A DNA stretch of 64,000 bases, taken from contig JACERV010000002.1 in the NCBI GenBank assembly GCA_013911065.1, positions 62,001 to 126,000 of the forward strand. The letters are read 5' to 3'. Made by a program: the position numbers and the translations under genes. Shown piece after piece: positions 26,597-35,835 of the stretch (positions within the stretch are counted from its first letter, which is position 1; the number at the start of each line of letters is the position of its first letter). Source of the stretch: Ruminococcus sp. GTDB lineage: Bacteria > Bacillota > Clostridia > Lachnospirales > Lachnospiraceae. The notes beneath the pieces were generated by a model. It ran no database searches and was not told the DNA's origin. It was given only the letters and a program-made list of their open reading frames with translations.

Positions 26597-27718
26597 CTAT
26601 TCGCGGATACGGTCCCCCGTCTCAATATCAAATAAATGAGTTTTTTCCCCGCGAACTTCCAATTTAATAATGTCACCGCTCTTATACCGCGTTTCATCAT
26701 CTGTAATAAGCATAAGCAGCGCCTCGCCGACATGAATACCAATACGGCGTTCATCTCCAAGGTTCTCAAAAGTTGCCACTTCCTCCGGTGTGCCCTCAGA
26801 ATCCGCCTGTCCAACAAGAACGTCCATAGGGCGGACACCCATCTTACACTTAAATCCGTTGCTTACTATCTTGTGATAACGTTTAGGAACGGCAATTTTC
26901 AGCTTACTGTCTGCAAATGTAAAGAAGAACTTTTCTTCCTCTCCTATAATCGTTGTCTCAAGAATGTTCATAGGCGGTTCACCAATAAAGGATGCAACAA
27001 ACTCATTAACCGGGTCATCATATACTTCCGCCGGTGTGCCGAACTGCTGAAGAACACCAAAATTGATAATTGCAATTTTGTCTGCAAGGGACATCGCCTC
27101 CAACTGGTCATGTGTTACATATACCGTTGTACACTTAATATCATTAATAAGACGTTTAATTTCTGTACGCATCGCCTGACGCGCCTTACCATCCAGATGA
27201 GATAAAGGCTCATCCATCAAGAGCAGTTCCGGGCGCCGGATAATCGCGCGGGCAATATTTACACGCTGTTTCTGTCCGCCGGATAACTTAACCGGCATCT
27301 TATCCAGCAGGTCATCACACTGCATCAGAGGGGCAATTTCCTTCACACGCTTATTAATTTCCGCCTTGTCAACGCCTTTCGCTTTTAAGTTGAACGCAAT
27401 ATTATCATATACTGTAAGCGGAGGATACATTGCATAATCCTCGAAAGCCAGGCCGATATGGCGGTCTTTTGGATGAAGATCATTTACCAGAGTATCCCCG
27501 ATATAGATCTTTCCGTCTGTAATATCTTCCAGACCTGCAGTCATACGCAGAGTCGTAGTCTTACCACATCCGGATGGTCCCAGAAGTGCAATGAATTCGC
27601 CCTGTTCACATACAAGGTTCAGGTCTTTCACGGCAAAATCATTCTTTACGGCATTTTTCTTGTTTTTGCCGGAATTCTCATAACGTTTATAAAGATTTTC
27701 AATTCTTAATCCTGCCAT
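26597..27718 (-). CDS. polyol/sugar ABC transporter ATPase 1 (MalK/UgpC-like)
   Basis: 373 residues. Walker A GPSGCGKTT, Q-loop, signature LSGGQKQRVNIARAI, Walker B LLLMDEPLSHLD, then a C-terminal OB-fold (TOBE) regulatory domain (KMGVRPMDVLV). It belongs to the class energising carbohydrate and glycerol importers. It is encoded 3 bp after a second different ATPase; two ATPases per transporter is the arrangement of the rhizobial glycerol importer GlpSTPQV, so a heterodimer is likely. Confidence 0.88.
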   Translation of the reverse strand: MAGLRIENLYKRYENSGKNKKNAVKNDFAVKDLNLVCEQGEFIALLGPSGCGKTTTLRMTAGLEDITDGKIYIGDTLVNDLHPKDRHIGLAFEDYAMYPPLTVYDNIAFNLKAKGVDKAEINKRVKEIAPLMQCDDLLDKMPVKLSGGQKQRVNIARAIIRRPELLLMDEPLSHLDGKARQAMRTEIKRLINDIKCTTVYVTHDQLEAMSLADKIAIINFGVLQQFGTPAEVYDDPVNEFVASFIGEPPMNILETTIIGEEEKFFFTFADSKLKIAVPKRYHKIVSNGFKCKMGVRPMDVLVGQADSEGTPEEVATFENLGDERRIGIHVGEALLMLITDDETRYKSGDIIKLEVRGEKTHLFDIETGDRIRE

Positions 27719-27721
27719 ATC

Positions 27722-28873
27722 CTAGTCCTCCTGTTCCGCCAAAGCTTTTACTGCGGCTTCATTGTATCTGGTCAAATATTCTTTTGTCTCTGCATTGAAG
27801 AACATAGCATGGTTAAGTTCCATATCCACATAAACATCCTGGTCAATTTTAACAGTAAGACCGTTTGGCGCAATCATTCTAAGCTGCAGCCCTTTCATAT
27901 CTGCAACAATAACCGCCTTGTTGCCAATGCTTTCATAGCTGTATACTGTGCATTTGAGATAACCCTCTTTTGGTTCAAAGGAATATTTCAGGTTCTGGGG
28001 TCTCATTCCGATATCCACGTTCTCACATCCCATTTGCTCCAGCCTGGCAAAAAGCTCATCTTCTTCTGGAAGACTATAAACCTTCCCTCCGGCATCCATG
28101 GCAAACTGCCAAACATCTTCCTCTTTTTTCAGAGTTCCGCTGATAATATTAATCTCCGGGTCGCCCATAAGCTGAGAAACAAACTCGTTGCACGGCATGT
28201 AGTAAATCTCATCACTTGTGCCTATCTGTACAATCTTGCCCTCGTTAACAATTGCAATTCTGTCTCCCAGGGACATTGCTTCCATAAAATCATGGGTTAC
28301 ATATACACTGGTGGTACCAAAGTTTGCCTGAATCTCTTTCAGCTCGGTACGCATAGAGTTACGGAGCTTTGCATCCAAATGGGCCAAAGGCTCATCCATC
28401 AAGTATACTCTCGGAGAACGGACCAGTGCACGCCCCATAGCAACACGCTGCTTCTGTCCATTGGATAACTGGCTGGGAAGGCGTTCAAGAAGATGCTCCA
28501 TCTTCATCATCTCAGCGACTTCCTGAATTTTATTTTTGATGTACTCCTCATCTTTCCTATATAAATTACTTCTTAAAGGGGACGCCATATTATCATATAC
28601 AGTCATCTGAGGGTACAGAGCATAATTTTCAAATACCATGGCGGTATTCCTGTGTGCGGCATCCACCAGATTCACAACTTCTCCGTCAAACTTTATAGTG
28701 CCTTCTTCCGGTATCTGAATACCCGCAATACAGTTAAGAATTGTAGTTTTTCCAGCACCTGCAGGTCCGAACAGTACAAAAAATTCTTTGTCCTTTATAT
28801 CCAGAGAAATACCGTCAAGGGCTGTAACCTTTCCGAATTCCTTTGTAACATTTTCCAGTTCTATTCTTGACAT
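27722..28873 (-). CDS. polyol/sugar ABC transporter ATPase 2 (MalK/UgpC-like)
   Basis: 383 residues with Walker A GPAGAGKTT, signature LSNGQKQRVAMGRAL (Asn replaces the second Gly of LSGGQ), Walker B YLMDEPLAHLDAKLR, and a C-terminal TOBE domain (IGMRPQNLKYSF). The altered signature also occurs in one partner of two-ATPase glycerol importers, and may make the two sites unequal. It is translated right after the permease gene, with GGTGTGAG as a modest ribosome site. Confidence 0.87.
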   Translation of the reverse strand: MSRIELENVTKEFGKVTALDGISLDIKDKEFFVLFGPAGAGKTTILNCIAGIQIPEEGTIKFDGEVVNLVDAAHRNTAMVFENYALYPQMTVYDNMASPLRSNLYRKDEEYIKNKIQEVAEMMKMEHLLERLPSQLSNGQKQRVAMGRALVRSPRVYLMDEPLAHLDAKLRNSMRTELKEIQANFGTTSVYVTHDFMEAMSLGDRIAIVNEGKIVQIGTSDEIYYMPCNEFVSQLMGDPEINIISGTLKKEEDVWQFAMDAGGKVYSLPEEDELFARLEQMGCENVDIGMRPQNLKYSFEPKEGYLKCTVYSYESIGNKAVIVADMKGLQLRMIAPNGLTVKIDQDVYVDMELNHAMFFNAETKEYLTRYNEAAVKALAEQED

Positions 28874-28883
28874 ATTCTCACAC

Positions 28884-29717
28884 CTATCCCTTCACAGCAC
28901 CAAAACTCAGACCACGTACCAAGTGTTTCTGAATACATAATGCAAAAATAATTGCCGGCAGAGCGGACACAGTTGCTGCAACAGCCAGTTGTCCGTAATG
29001 GGCACTGTCTGTTCCGAGGAACTTTGTAATAGCTACCGTAATTGGCTGAACGTTTGTACCCGCCAGAATTAACGGAAATGTAAAACTGTTCCATGCGAAG
29101 ATAAATGCCAGCAAAGACGCAGATACAAGTCCCGGCTTGATGAGCGGAATCAACATCTTAAAGAATATCTGATACCAGGTGTAACCATCCACCTGAGCCG
29201 CATGCTCAATCTCAATCGAAATATCTTCAAAGTAACCTCTCACAACCCATATCAGAAGAGGCATGGAAATTAACTGATACACCCAAATAAGTCCGAAATA
29301 GGAATCATAAATTCCTAATTTCTGGAAAATCATAAATAATGGTAATACAACCAAAATCTCAGGAGCAAATTTGAAAGACAGAATCTGGAATGCAATGTCT
29401 TCCTTCTTCTTGAAATTATATCTTGCAAGTGCGTATGCCGCCGGAACACCTGCAATAATTGAAACTAAAACCGCTCCTCCTGCTACAATCAAACTGTCTA
29501 TCATGTACCGGATATAATCCGATTCAAGCAATACTGCTCTATAGTTATCCAATGTGGGGGTGAATACAAACGTCGTTGTATACATCTGGGCATCGGACTT
29601 TATTGACAGGATAAGCATCCAAATCAACGGGAACAAAGCAAAGATTGCATATATAACTAATAGTAAATTCTGGACAATTAAGCCCAATCTCTTTTTACCT
29701 GTACTCATGCTTGACAT
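28884..29717 (-). CDS. carbohydrate/polyol ABC permease, MalG type
   Basis: 277 residues, six predicted helices. The ABC-coupling EAA loop is present as EHAAQVDGYTWYQIFFKMLIPLIKPG (residues about 190-215). The C-terminal KHLVRGLSFGAVKG is the usual MalG/UgpE ending. It pairs with the MalF-type permease directly upstream. Starts after GAAAGGATG. Confidence 0.9.
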   Translation of the reverse strand: MSSMSTGKKRLGLIVQNLLLVIYAIFALFPLIWMLILSIKSDAQMYTTTFVFTPTLDNYRAVLLESDYIRYMIDSLIVAGGAVLVSIIAGVPAAYALARYNFKKKEDIAFQILSFKFAPEILVVLPLFMIFQKLGIYDSYFGLIWVYQLISMPLLIWVVRGYFEDISIEIEHAAQVDGYTWYQIFFKMLIPLIKPGLVSASLLAFIFAWNSFTFPLILAGTNVQPITVAITKFLGTDSAHYGQLAVAATVSALPAIIFALCIQKHLVRGLSFGAVKG

Positions 29718-29756
29718 CCTTTCTGACTATTTATTTTCAATCTGTTCCAACGCTTA

Positions 29757-30692
29757 CTATTCTTCCAACCCAGACGCCTGTTTCTGAGCAGCACGCTGTC
29801 TCTTGACAATCTGCTTTGCAACAATGTTGATAAAAACCCACAGTACCAATATGTACGGAAGAGCAAATCCGAATTTTTGGAACTGGAATCCTGTTTGATA
29901 CGAAGTCAGCGACAGGTTCATCAATGTATCACCTGGGCCTCCTTTCGTCAGACCGAAGATAATTGCATACTCCTGCAATGCCGCCATAAGACGGAACAGA
30001 AGGGCAATATATAAGCTTGGCTTCAGCATAGGCAGTGTCAGATTCCAGAAATTAAATAATGCACTTCCGCCATCAATCTTTGCAGATTCAAATGGTGATT
30101 TTGGAAGTGACTGTAGTCCGGCAAGTACCAAAAGCATGCAAAATGAGGTATTAACCCATATATCAATCATAACTACCGTCATCATCGCCGTTGATGCACT
30201 GGCTGCCCACGGAAAATTATAGACTCCGAAGATGTTCAGGAATTTTTCCACTACACCTACCGAGTTATTTAACATCAGCTGCCAGATGATTGTGGCTGTA
30301 ATAGGGGCAACCATAAGCGGGAATATAAGAACAACTCTGAGTATCTTGGAAAAGCGGTTATTCAGGCTGTTAAGCAGCATGGCAACTCCCATGCCCAATC
30401 CCATCTCAAGAACTGTACTAAAGAACGCATATCTCAGAGTTACCCATACAGCTTTCCAAAACCCAGGTGATGTCACTATGGTAATCCAGTTTTTCAATCC
30501 TATAAACTTATACGTTGGCATCCTGAACGAATAGCTCGTCAATGAAAAGTAAATAGACATTGCAAAGGGAATCATAATCCCAATTGTAATAATCAATGCT
30601 GGAGCTACAATCAGGTAAGGACGTACCCTTGTCTTAAACGGCACCACATTAAGTTCGCTCACAGCGGCACTGTTTTTTTTCTGCTCTCTCAT
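29757..30692 (-). CDS. carbohydrate/polyol ABC permease, MalF type
   Basis: 311 residues with six helices and the EAA loop ESAKIDGGSALFNFWNLTLPMLKPS. The N-terminus is short and basic (MREQKKNSAAVSELNVVPFKTRVRP) and lacks the large extra domain of enteric MalF, as is usual for UgpA-like permeases. It follows the SBP gene after a 115-bp gap holding a hairpin. Starts after TTGGAGG. Confidence 0.9.
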   Translation of the reverse strand: MREQKKNSAAVSELNVVPFKTRVRPYLIVAPALIITIGIMIPFAMSIYFSLTSYSFRMPTYKFIGLKNWITIVTSPGFWKAVWVTLRYAFFSTVLEMGLGMGVAMLLNSLNNRFSKILRVVLIFPLMVAPITATIIWQLMLNNSVGVVEKFLNIFGVYNFPWAASASTAMMTVVMIDIWVNTSFCMLLVLAGLQSLPKSPFESAKIDGGSALFNFWNLTLPMLKPSLYIALLFRLMAALQEYAIIFGLTKGGPGDTLMNLSLTSYQTGFQFQKFGFALPYILVLWVFINIVAKQIVKRQRAAQKQASGLEE

Positions 30693-30730
30693 TCCGTTTC
30701 CTCCAATTCCAATTTCCGGTTTTCATAAAT

Positions 30731-30757
30731 CAAGGAGGGTCAGGTAACCCCTCCTTG
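30731..30757 (-). terminator. hairpin between SBP and permease genes
   Basis: CAAGGAGGG (30731-30739) and CCCTCCTTG (30749-30757) form a strong 9-bp stem just after the SBP stop. There is no good U-tract on the minus strand, so attenuation or 3' stabilisation of SBP mRNA is likelier than full termination. Confidence 0.55.
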
Positions 30758-30807
30758 CCTTAACCTTTAAAAAATAGACATTCTACCAATAATTTAAGTT
30801 TTTAAGA

Positions 30808-32247
30808 TTATTCAGATACATCCAAATCAGATACAATGGTATCTAATTCCTTCTTTAACTGTTTCATCGCTTCTTCTGTAGATGAGTATTTATCTGTAAG
30901 AACAAGGTCCTGAAGAGTCTCAGCCCACTTCGTTGTACATTCGAAGAAGTATGGCTGTGGAGTGAATTGAATGGTTGCATTCTTTGATAAGATATCAATT
31001 GACTCAAGATAATTATCAGCAGAACCAACAATATTCTTGTATTCTTCACTTTCCATTACAGATGTACGAGGTGTATCCGGGCTTGCTCCGTCCGTTCCTG
31101 CATACAGCATGTAGTCTGGGCTTGTGAAATACTGAATAAAGTACCATGCAGCATCTTTGTTCTTAGAATCTGCATTCATAGCCAGTGACCAGATCCAGAC
31201 GTTGGCTTTCATATCATCCTCAGTCTTCCCTGACGGAAGTGGAATTGTGGACCATGCAATATTTCCAGACTGGTCGGAAGCGCCTTCGTAATTCTGGAAG
31301 TAAGCAGCACTTGTAGCATCAAATAACATAGCAGCTTTTCCTGCACCCAGGTCAGAACTTGCTTCATACCAGGTGTAGTTAGACCACTGCGGAGCGCCTG
31401 CTTCTTTGATTAAGTCAACCCAGTAATCTGTCATCTCGATAGCTTCTTTGGAGTCTAACTGACAAACAAGCTTTCCATCCTCGATTGCAAAATCCTTTCC
31501 GCCCCATGTTGCGAATAATGACATATATCCAGGATGGATAGTAGCCCATTCACGTGTACCACGTACAGCAACACCATAAGATCCGGAACCGTTAAACTCG
31601 TTCAGAGACTTAGCTGTCTCAAGCAGTTCGTCTGTAGTTGTCGGAACTGTAAGTCCCTTTTCCTCAAATACAGTCTTATTATATGCCAGGTTATTTAATT
31701 CCCAGCCCATTGGAAGTGCCCACTGAGAACCTTCGCCCACTGCATGTCCTGGAACAAGATCCCATTGAAGCGAATCAACTGTAGCACCAATAAAATCATC
31801 AAAGTTATAATCCGGTGCTGTCTTGGAAGCGTCATTTATGTAATTCTCTAATGGCTCCATGTAACCTGCTGATGCATATTCCCAAACCTGATAAGCACCT
31901 GTCATATACACATCCGGGGTACCGGAACGGCTGCTTAATGATGTGTTCAGTTTATCGAAGTAGTTAGACTCAGGTGTTGATGAGTACTTAACTGTAATAC
32001 CTGTCAATTCCTCAAACTCCTTAATCTTGGAAATAACGGCCTTGGAATAGTTATGCTCGTTAAACATAACATTAATTGTTGTTCCCTCGTAGTTCTTCCA
32101 GTCAAAGTCTTCCGCTGAACCACTTGATACCTCTTTGCTGTCTGTTGAATCCGAACCTCCGTCAGAACTTCCGCCTCCGCAGCCAGCCAGCATCGTGCCA
32201 ACCATTACCGCGCTAAGAATTACACTAATAACTCTCTGCTTTTTCAT
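30808..32247 (-). CDS. carbohydrate/polyol-binding lipoprotein of ABC transporter
   Basis: 479 residues, extracellular solute-binding protein family 1. Signal peptide with lipobox MLAGC followed by GGGSSDGGSDSTDS linker. The mature fold starts TTINVMFNEHNYSKAVISKIKEFEELTG. The unusually large size (about 450 mature residues) and the two-ATPase operon resemble glycerol- or polyol-binding proteins such as GlpV, which supports a polyol ligand. Its promoter at 32335-32363 is consensus. First gene of the operon SBP, two permeases, two ATPases, dehydrogenase, dhaK, dhaL. Confidence 0.9.
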   Translation of the reverse strand: MKKQRVISVILSAVMVGTMLAGCGGGSSDGGSDSTDSKEVSSGSAEDFDWKNYEGTTINVMFNEHNYSKAVISKIKEFEELTGITVKYSSTPESNYFDKLNTSLSSRSGTPDVYMTGAYQVWEYASAGYMEPLENYINDASKTAPDYNFDDFIGATVDSLQWDLVPGHAVGEGSQWALPMGWELNNLAYNKTVFEEKGLTVPTTTDELLETAKSLNEFNGSGSYGVAVRGTREWATIHPGYMSLFATWGGKDFAIEDGKLVCQLDSKEAIEMTDYWVDLIKEAGAPQWSNYTWYEASSDLGAGKAAMLFDATSAAYFQNYEGASDQSGNIAWSTIPLPSGKTEDDMKANVWIWSLAMNADSKNKDAAWYFIQYFTSPDYMLYAGTDGASPDTPRTSVMESEEYKNIVGSADNYLESIDILSKNATIQFTPQPYFFECTTKWAETLQDLVLTDKYSSTEEAMKQLKKELDTIVSDLDVSE

Positions 32248-32334
32248 ACCTTTTCCTCCTTAATATTTAACTTTTGCCATAAATTCTGTTCCGGTTTACC
32301 TGCCCGTAACTTTTTATGGAAAACGGTTAATTTT

Positions 32335-32363
32335 ATTATATTAATTGGTAATACTTTTGTCAA
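32335..32363 (-). promoter_or_regulatory. promoter of the polyol ABC operon
   Basis: On the minus strand TTGACA (32358-32363), 17-bp spacer, TATAAT (32335-32340). The -10 region is flanked by the imperfect inverted repeat ACCAATTAA/AATTAACCG, a possible operator. No other promoter-quality sequence was seen in 32248-32533, which also contains the leader of the divergent YesL-like gene. Confidence 0.8.
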
Positions 32364-32533
32364 GTAATTTTACATATTGCACTTTTACCAATCTTTTATG
32401 TAAATTTTGCACTAACTTTATATTGTTTTTGTTCATATTTTTGTTTGTTTTTTCTTTAACAAACTTTTTTACGCTTGCAGCAGTTGATTTTTTAGTGTAT
32501 GATTATCCCATCACACTAGGAGGAATCTTATCT

Positions 32534-33142
32534 ATGAAAGTTTTTGAATATGACAGTGGTTTTATGAAGTCTGCAGTTCTTCTGAGCCGCCTTACACTGC
32601 TGAACCTCGTCTGGCTGGTATGCTGTATTCCGATTATCACCGCAGGCGCAGCCACGGCCGCCCAATATTATTCCGCCACCCAATTGTCCCATGGGAATAC
32701 TTTAGTACTTCAGAACTTCAAAACTGGGTTTAAAATGTATTGGAAAAGGGCAACTGTTATGTGGATTGCCTTTACATTTCTGACAGCCATCTTCTGCATG
32801 GGCTATTATATACTTAACACCGCCCAGGTTCCCGGGAAGACAGTATTGTTTGTCATATCCGGCCTTGCCTTCCTCACTATGGTTCTTGTCATGCTCTGGA
32901 TTTTCCCCGTCATGATAACCTTCACCGGAACAATGCGGGAGATTCTCTTTAATGCTTTTGTATTCACCTTTATGTATGTGCCTGTCACATTGATAGCTGC
33001 AGCCTTTTACGGCATTGCTGTATTTTTGTTTATCCGTTTTACAGCGGCGAGAGGACTGTTCATCCTCTTCGGTCATTCCCTGATCGTATATGCTGTCATG
33101 GCTGTTTTTAATAAAGTTTTCCAAAAATATCTTCAAGAATAA
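32534..33142 (+). CDS. YesL-like DUF624 membrane protein
   Basis: 202 residues, four to five membrane helices, DUF624 (YesL) family. The frame is open from 32345, but the ATG at 32534 (MKVFEYDSGFM) is preferred: AGGAGGAATC precedes it and the family always begins with this amphipathic segment followed by LLNLVWLVCCIPIITAGAATAA. YesL-type proteins are commonly encoded with sugar ABC transporters of the YtcQ/LplABC type and have no proven function. Here it is divergent from the polyol operon, sharing its regulatory gap. Confidence 0.88.
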   Translation: MKVFEYDSGFMKSAVLLSRLTLLNLVWLVCCIPIITAGAATAAQYYSATQLSHGNTLVLQNFKTGFKMYWKRATVMWIAFTFLTAIFCMGYYILNTAQVPGKTVLFVISGLAFLTMVLVMLWIFPVMITFTGTMREILFNAFVFTFMYVPVTLIAAAFYGIAVFLFIRFTAARGLFILFGHSLIVYAVMAVFNKVFQKYLQE

Positions 33143-33145
33143 AAA

Positions 33146-33187
33146 ACTGCCGCATGGACGGATTTTTTAATCCATCCATGCGGCAGT
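33146..33187. terminator. bidirectional terminator between YesL-like and dehydrogenase genes
   Basis: ACTGCCGCATGGACGGATT (33146-33164) pairs with AATCCATCCATGCGGCAGT (33169-33187) with one mismatch. A-rich and T-rich flanks provide U-tracts on both strands, serving the two converging genes. Confidence 0.88.
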
Positions 33188-33214
33188 CTCTTTTTCTATC
33201 TTACTTTTTTATAT

Positions 33215-34300
33215 TTAGAATTTAAATGCTACCTTGAAATCTCCATACTTGCCTGTAGCATAGTCAAATGCTTTCTCCCACTCTTCAAGAGAGAACATAT
33301 GAGACACTACACCACCTGTCTTCAAGTTGCCTTTCATCATGTTCTCAATTACAAATGGAAACGCATAAGGGCTCAGGTGTGCACCGAGAATATCCAGTTC
33401 TTTTCTGTCCCCGATAATAGACCAATCTACTGTTGTCTCTGAGCCAAATACACTAAACTCTACAAAGCGTCCCAGCTTTCTTGTGATGGTAAGTCCCTGG
33501 ATTACACTGGAAGGATGTCCGGTTGCCTCAATATATACATCACATCCATAATCCTCCGTTAAAGCCTTAATTTCTTTGTCTATATCACATTTTCCAGGAT
33601 TAAATATCAGGTCTGCCCCAAATTCTTTCGCTTTAGCCAGACGGTCTTCCTGCATATCCAGAACAATTAACAGCTTCGGATTCTTCATTCTGGCATAAGT
33701 AACCATTCCAAGTCCGAGAGTCCCCGCACCAGAAATCACTACTACATCTTCATTTGTAATACTTCCCCGGTCTACCGCATGTTTGGAGCATCCATAAGGC
33801 TCTATCAGAAGAGCCTGCTCCGTCGTCATTTCTTCAGGAACACGGCTGATAACACAAGTCTTTGGATATCTTACATATTCCGCCATTCCGCCATTTGTAT
33901 AGGACTGGAATCCAAGCATATCATGGGGCTGGCACATCCAGTAATGCCCATCTTTACAGAATCTGCACTTTCCACAGGGAACAATCTGGTCTGCAATAAT
34001 TCTGTCACCCAGTTCATAGTCTTCTACATTCTCTCCCATTTCCACAATACGTCCGTAAAATTCATGTCCCGGAATAAATGGAGGTTTTACCCACGAGGGC
34101 TGAGTTTCATCTCCCCAGAACATTGCAGCCCCGTGGCTGCACTTCAAATCACCTGCACAAACACCGCAAGCCTCAGTCTTAATGATAATGTCATCAGGTC
34201 CACATTCGGGTGTGGGATATTCCGGCTCAAAACGGTAATCGTCTTTACTGTATGCCACCAATGCCTTCATTGTTTTTGGGGTACTTCCTTTGTTTGCCAT
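33215..34300 (-). CDS. zinc-dependent polyol dehydrogenase, second erythritol/L-threitol dehydrogenase-like copy
   Basis: 361 residues, paralogue of the enzyme at 25443. Zinc ligands ACGVCAGD, PGHEF and the four-Cys lobe CGKCRFCKDGHYWMC; Rossmann motif SGAGTLGLGMV. GAAMFWGDETQPSWVKPP and VDWSIIGDRKELDILGAHLSPYA are close to mycobacterial EltD as I recall it. ATG at 34300 is chosen because AAGGTGG is spaced for it; an in-frame GTG four codons earlier lies within that site. It is cotranscribed with the FGGY kinase, so its ketose product is probably phosphorylated by that kinase, in contrast to the DhaK-linked copy. Confidence 0.82.
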   Translation of the reverse strand: MANKGSTPKTMKALVAYSKDDYRFEPEYPTPECGPDDIIIKTEACGVCAGDLKCSHGAAMFWGDETQPSWVKPPFIPGHEFYGRIVEMGENVEDYELGDRIIADQIVPCGKCRFCKDGHYWMCQPHDMLGFQSYTNGGMAEYVRYPKTCVISRVPEEMTTEQALLIEPYGCSKHAVDRGSITNEDVVVISGAGTLGLGMVTYARMKNPKLLIVLDMQEDRLAKAKEFGADLIFNPGKCDIDKEIKALTEDYGCDVYIEATGHPSSVIQGLTITRKLGRFVEFSVFGSETTVDWSIIGDRKELDILGAHLSPYAFPFVIENMMKGNLKTGGVVSHMFSLEEWEKAFDYATGKYGDFKVAFKF

Positions 34301-34326
34301 AAATGTTTCCACCTTTCTTTTTTAAT

Positions 34327-35835
34327 TTATACTTCAAACTGTCCCCAGACAGTATCAAGTGCTTTACTTACCGCACAGTATTTCTCATATTTTTTCTGAT
34401 AAATGGCTGTCTTTTCTGCATTGGGATATATCCTGTCGGAAATGTGCACCATATTTTCTGCTGCCTCCCTGTAATCTTTATATACACCTGCCGCAATCCC
34501 CGCTGCCATTCCGCATCCCAGTGCTCCCAATTCCTTGGCTTCTACAGTTTCAATCGGAAATCCCAATACGTCCGCAAACATCTGTACCCAGACTTCGGAA
34601 TTCACCGCACCTCCTGCCATACGTATTGCCTCCGGCGCCTTTCTGGAAGACAAAAGACGTTCAATATGGGTTCTGTGGGAATAGGCAACACCTTCGTAAA
34701 CAGCCCTCAGCATATGGGCTTTATCATGGAATGTTGTGAGACCGATAAAAGCTCCTTTTCCCAGAGGATGCGCGTTGGACCCATAAAGGAAGGGAAGGAA
34801 ATATACATCCGATTCTTCGGGGGCCACGGAGGACACCTTTTCATTCACTGCATCGTATATACTTTTGCCTTCCGGAAGCTGTTCATTTTCCATGCAATTT
34901 TCCAAAAACCATTCCAGATTCCCCGAAGAAGTGGCACTGCACTCTTCCACCAGATAGTATCCCGGCATGGCAAACAGCGAATTCATAGCAATGCTTCCAT
35001 CCATTACAGGCTGCTTAGATATGTACTCGTTAATACTCCAGGTTCCCGCAATCGTACATAACTGCTCCGGTGAGGTTACATCAACAGCCACCGCACACGC
35101 ATCAATGTCAAACATACCGCCTGCTACCGGTGTTCCTTCCATAAGTCCTGTAAGAAGGGATGCTTCCTTGGTAATTGTCCCGCAAACATCATAGGAATAC
35201 TTGATAGGTGCAAGCTTTTCATACACTTCCCCGATTCCCAGCTTATCCAGGATATCCTGGTCAAACCGCGCGTTTTTCACATCCATCAGCCCGGAGCCGG
35301 ATATATCTGTGGCTTCACTGTAAGCCTCTCCTGTAAGACGGAAACGAATATAATCCTTTACAGAAAACACATATTTAATGTTGTCATATACATCTTTGTG
35401 ATGGTCTTTGAACCATGCAAGAAGCGCTACCTGCTGACACGCCATAAACTCCTGGCACAACTGATCATGAAGTTCTTCATATACTCCATTCTCATACCAC
35501 TTTTTCGGGTATTTCCACGCACGGCTGTCTGTGGAAATAATTCCGTTGTACGCCGGTCTGTCATCCTTTCCCCATGGATAAAGTCCCTTTCCATGTCCGC
35601 AGACCGCGATTCCAAGCACATCCCCGCCGTCAATCCCTCCCTTTTCCAAGGCCTTTTTTACACATTCACAGTTTGCCAGCCACACTTCTTCCATATCCCT
35701 CTCTGTATAACCAGACTTAGGGGTAATCACTCTGGTCTGCTTTCCCGCAGAACAAATCTCTTTTCCTTTCAAATCGAAGATAGCTGCTTTCGTAGAAGTA
35801 CCGCCATTATCCAGGCCAATCACATACTTTCCCAT
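34327..35835 (-). CDS. FGGY-family polyol/ketose kinase (L-xylulokinase or erythritol kinase-like)
   Basis: 502 residues, two actin-like domains. Phosphate 1 motif GLDNGGTSTKAAIFD at the N-terminus. The GHGKGLYPWGKDDRPAYNGI then STDSRAW segment is typical of the LyxK/erythritol-kinase branch rather than glycerol or D-xylulose kinases. The C-terminal FGGY signature region is GVAYSHRTHIERLLSS, and RMAGGAVNSEVW follows. It starts at ATG 35835 after AAGGAGC. The adjacent dehydrogenase suggests dehydrogenation and phosphorylation of one polyol. Exact substrate is open: L-xylulose, erythritol or erythrulose are candidates. Confidence 0.85.
   Translation of the reverse strand: MGKYVIGLDNGGTSTKAAIFDLKGKEICSAGKQTRVITPKSGYTERDMEEVWLANCECVKKALEKGGIDGGDVLGIAVCGHGKGLYPWGKDDRPAYNGIISTDSRAWKYPKKWYENGVYEELHDQLCQEFMACQQVALLAWFKDHHKDVYDNIKYVFSVKDYIRFRLTGEAYSEATDISGSGLMDVKNARFDQDILDKLGIGEVYEKLAPIKYSYDVCGTITKEASLLTGLMEGTPVAGGMFDIDACAVAVDVTSPEQLCTIAGTWSINEYISKQPVMDGSIAMNSLFAMPGYYLVEECSATSSGNLEWFLENCMENEQLPEGKSIYDAVNEKVSSVAPEESDVYFLPFLYGSNAHPLGKGAFIGLTTFHDKAHMLRAVYEGVAYSHRTHIERLLSSRKAPEAIRMAGGAVNSEVWVQMFADVLGFPIETVEAKELGALGCGMAAGIAAGVYKDYREAAENMVHISDRIYPNAEKTAIYQKKYEKYCAVSKALDTVWGQFEV

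Noticed and set aside
32345-32533. N-terminal extension of the YesL-like protein
   Set aside because: The extension is not conserved in the family and crosses promoter DNA; AGGAGG supports the start at 32534.
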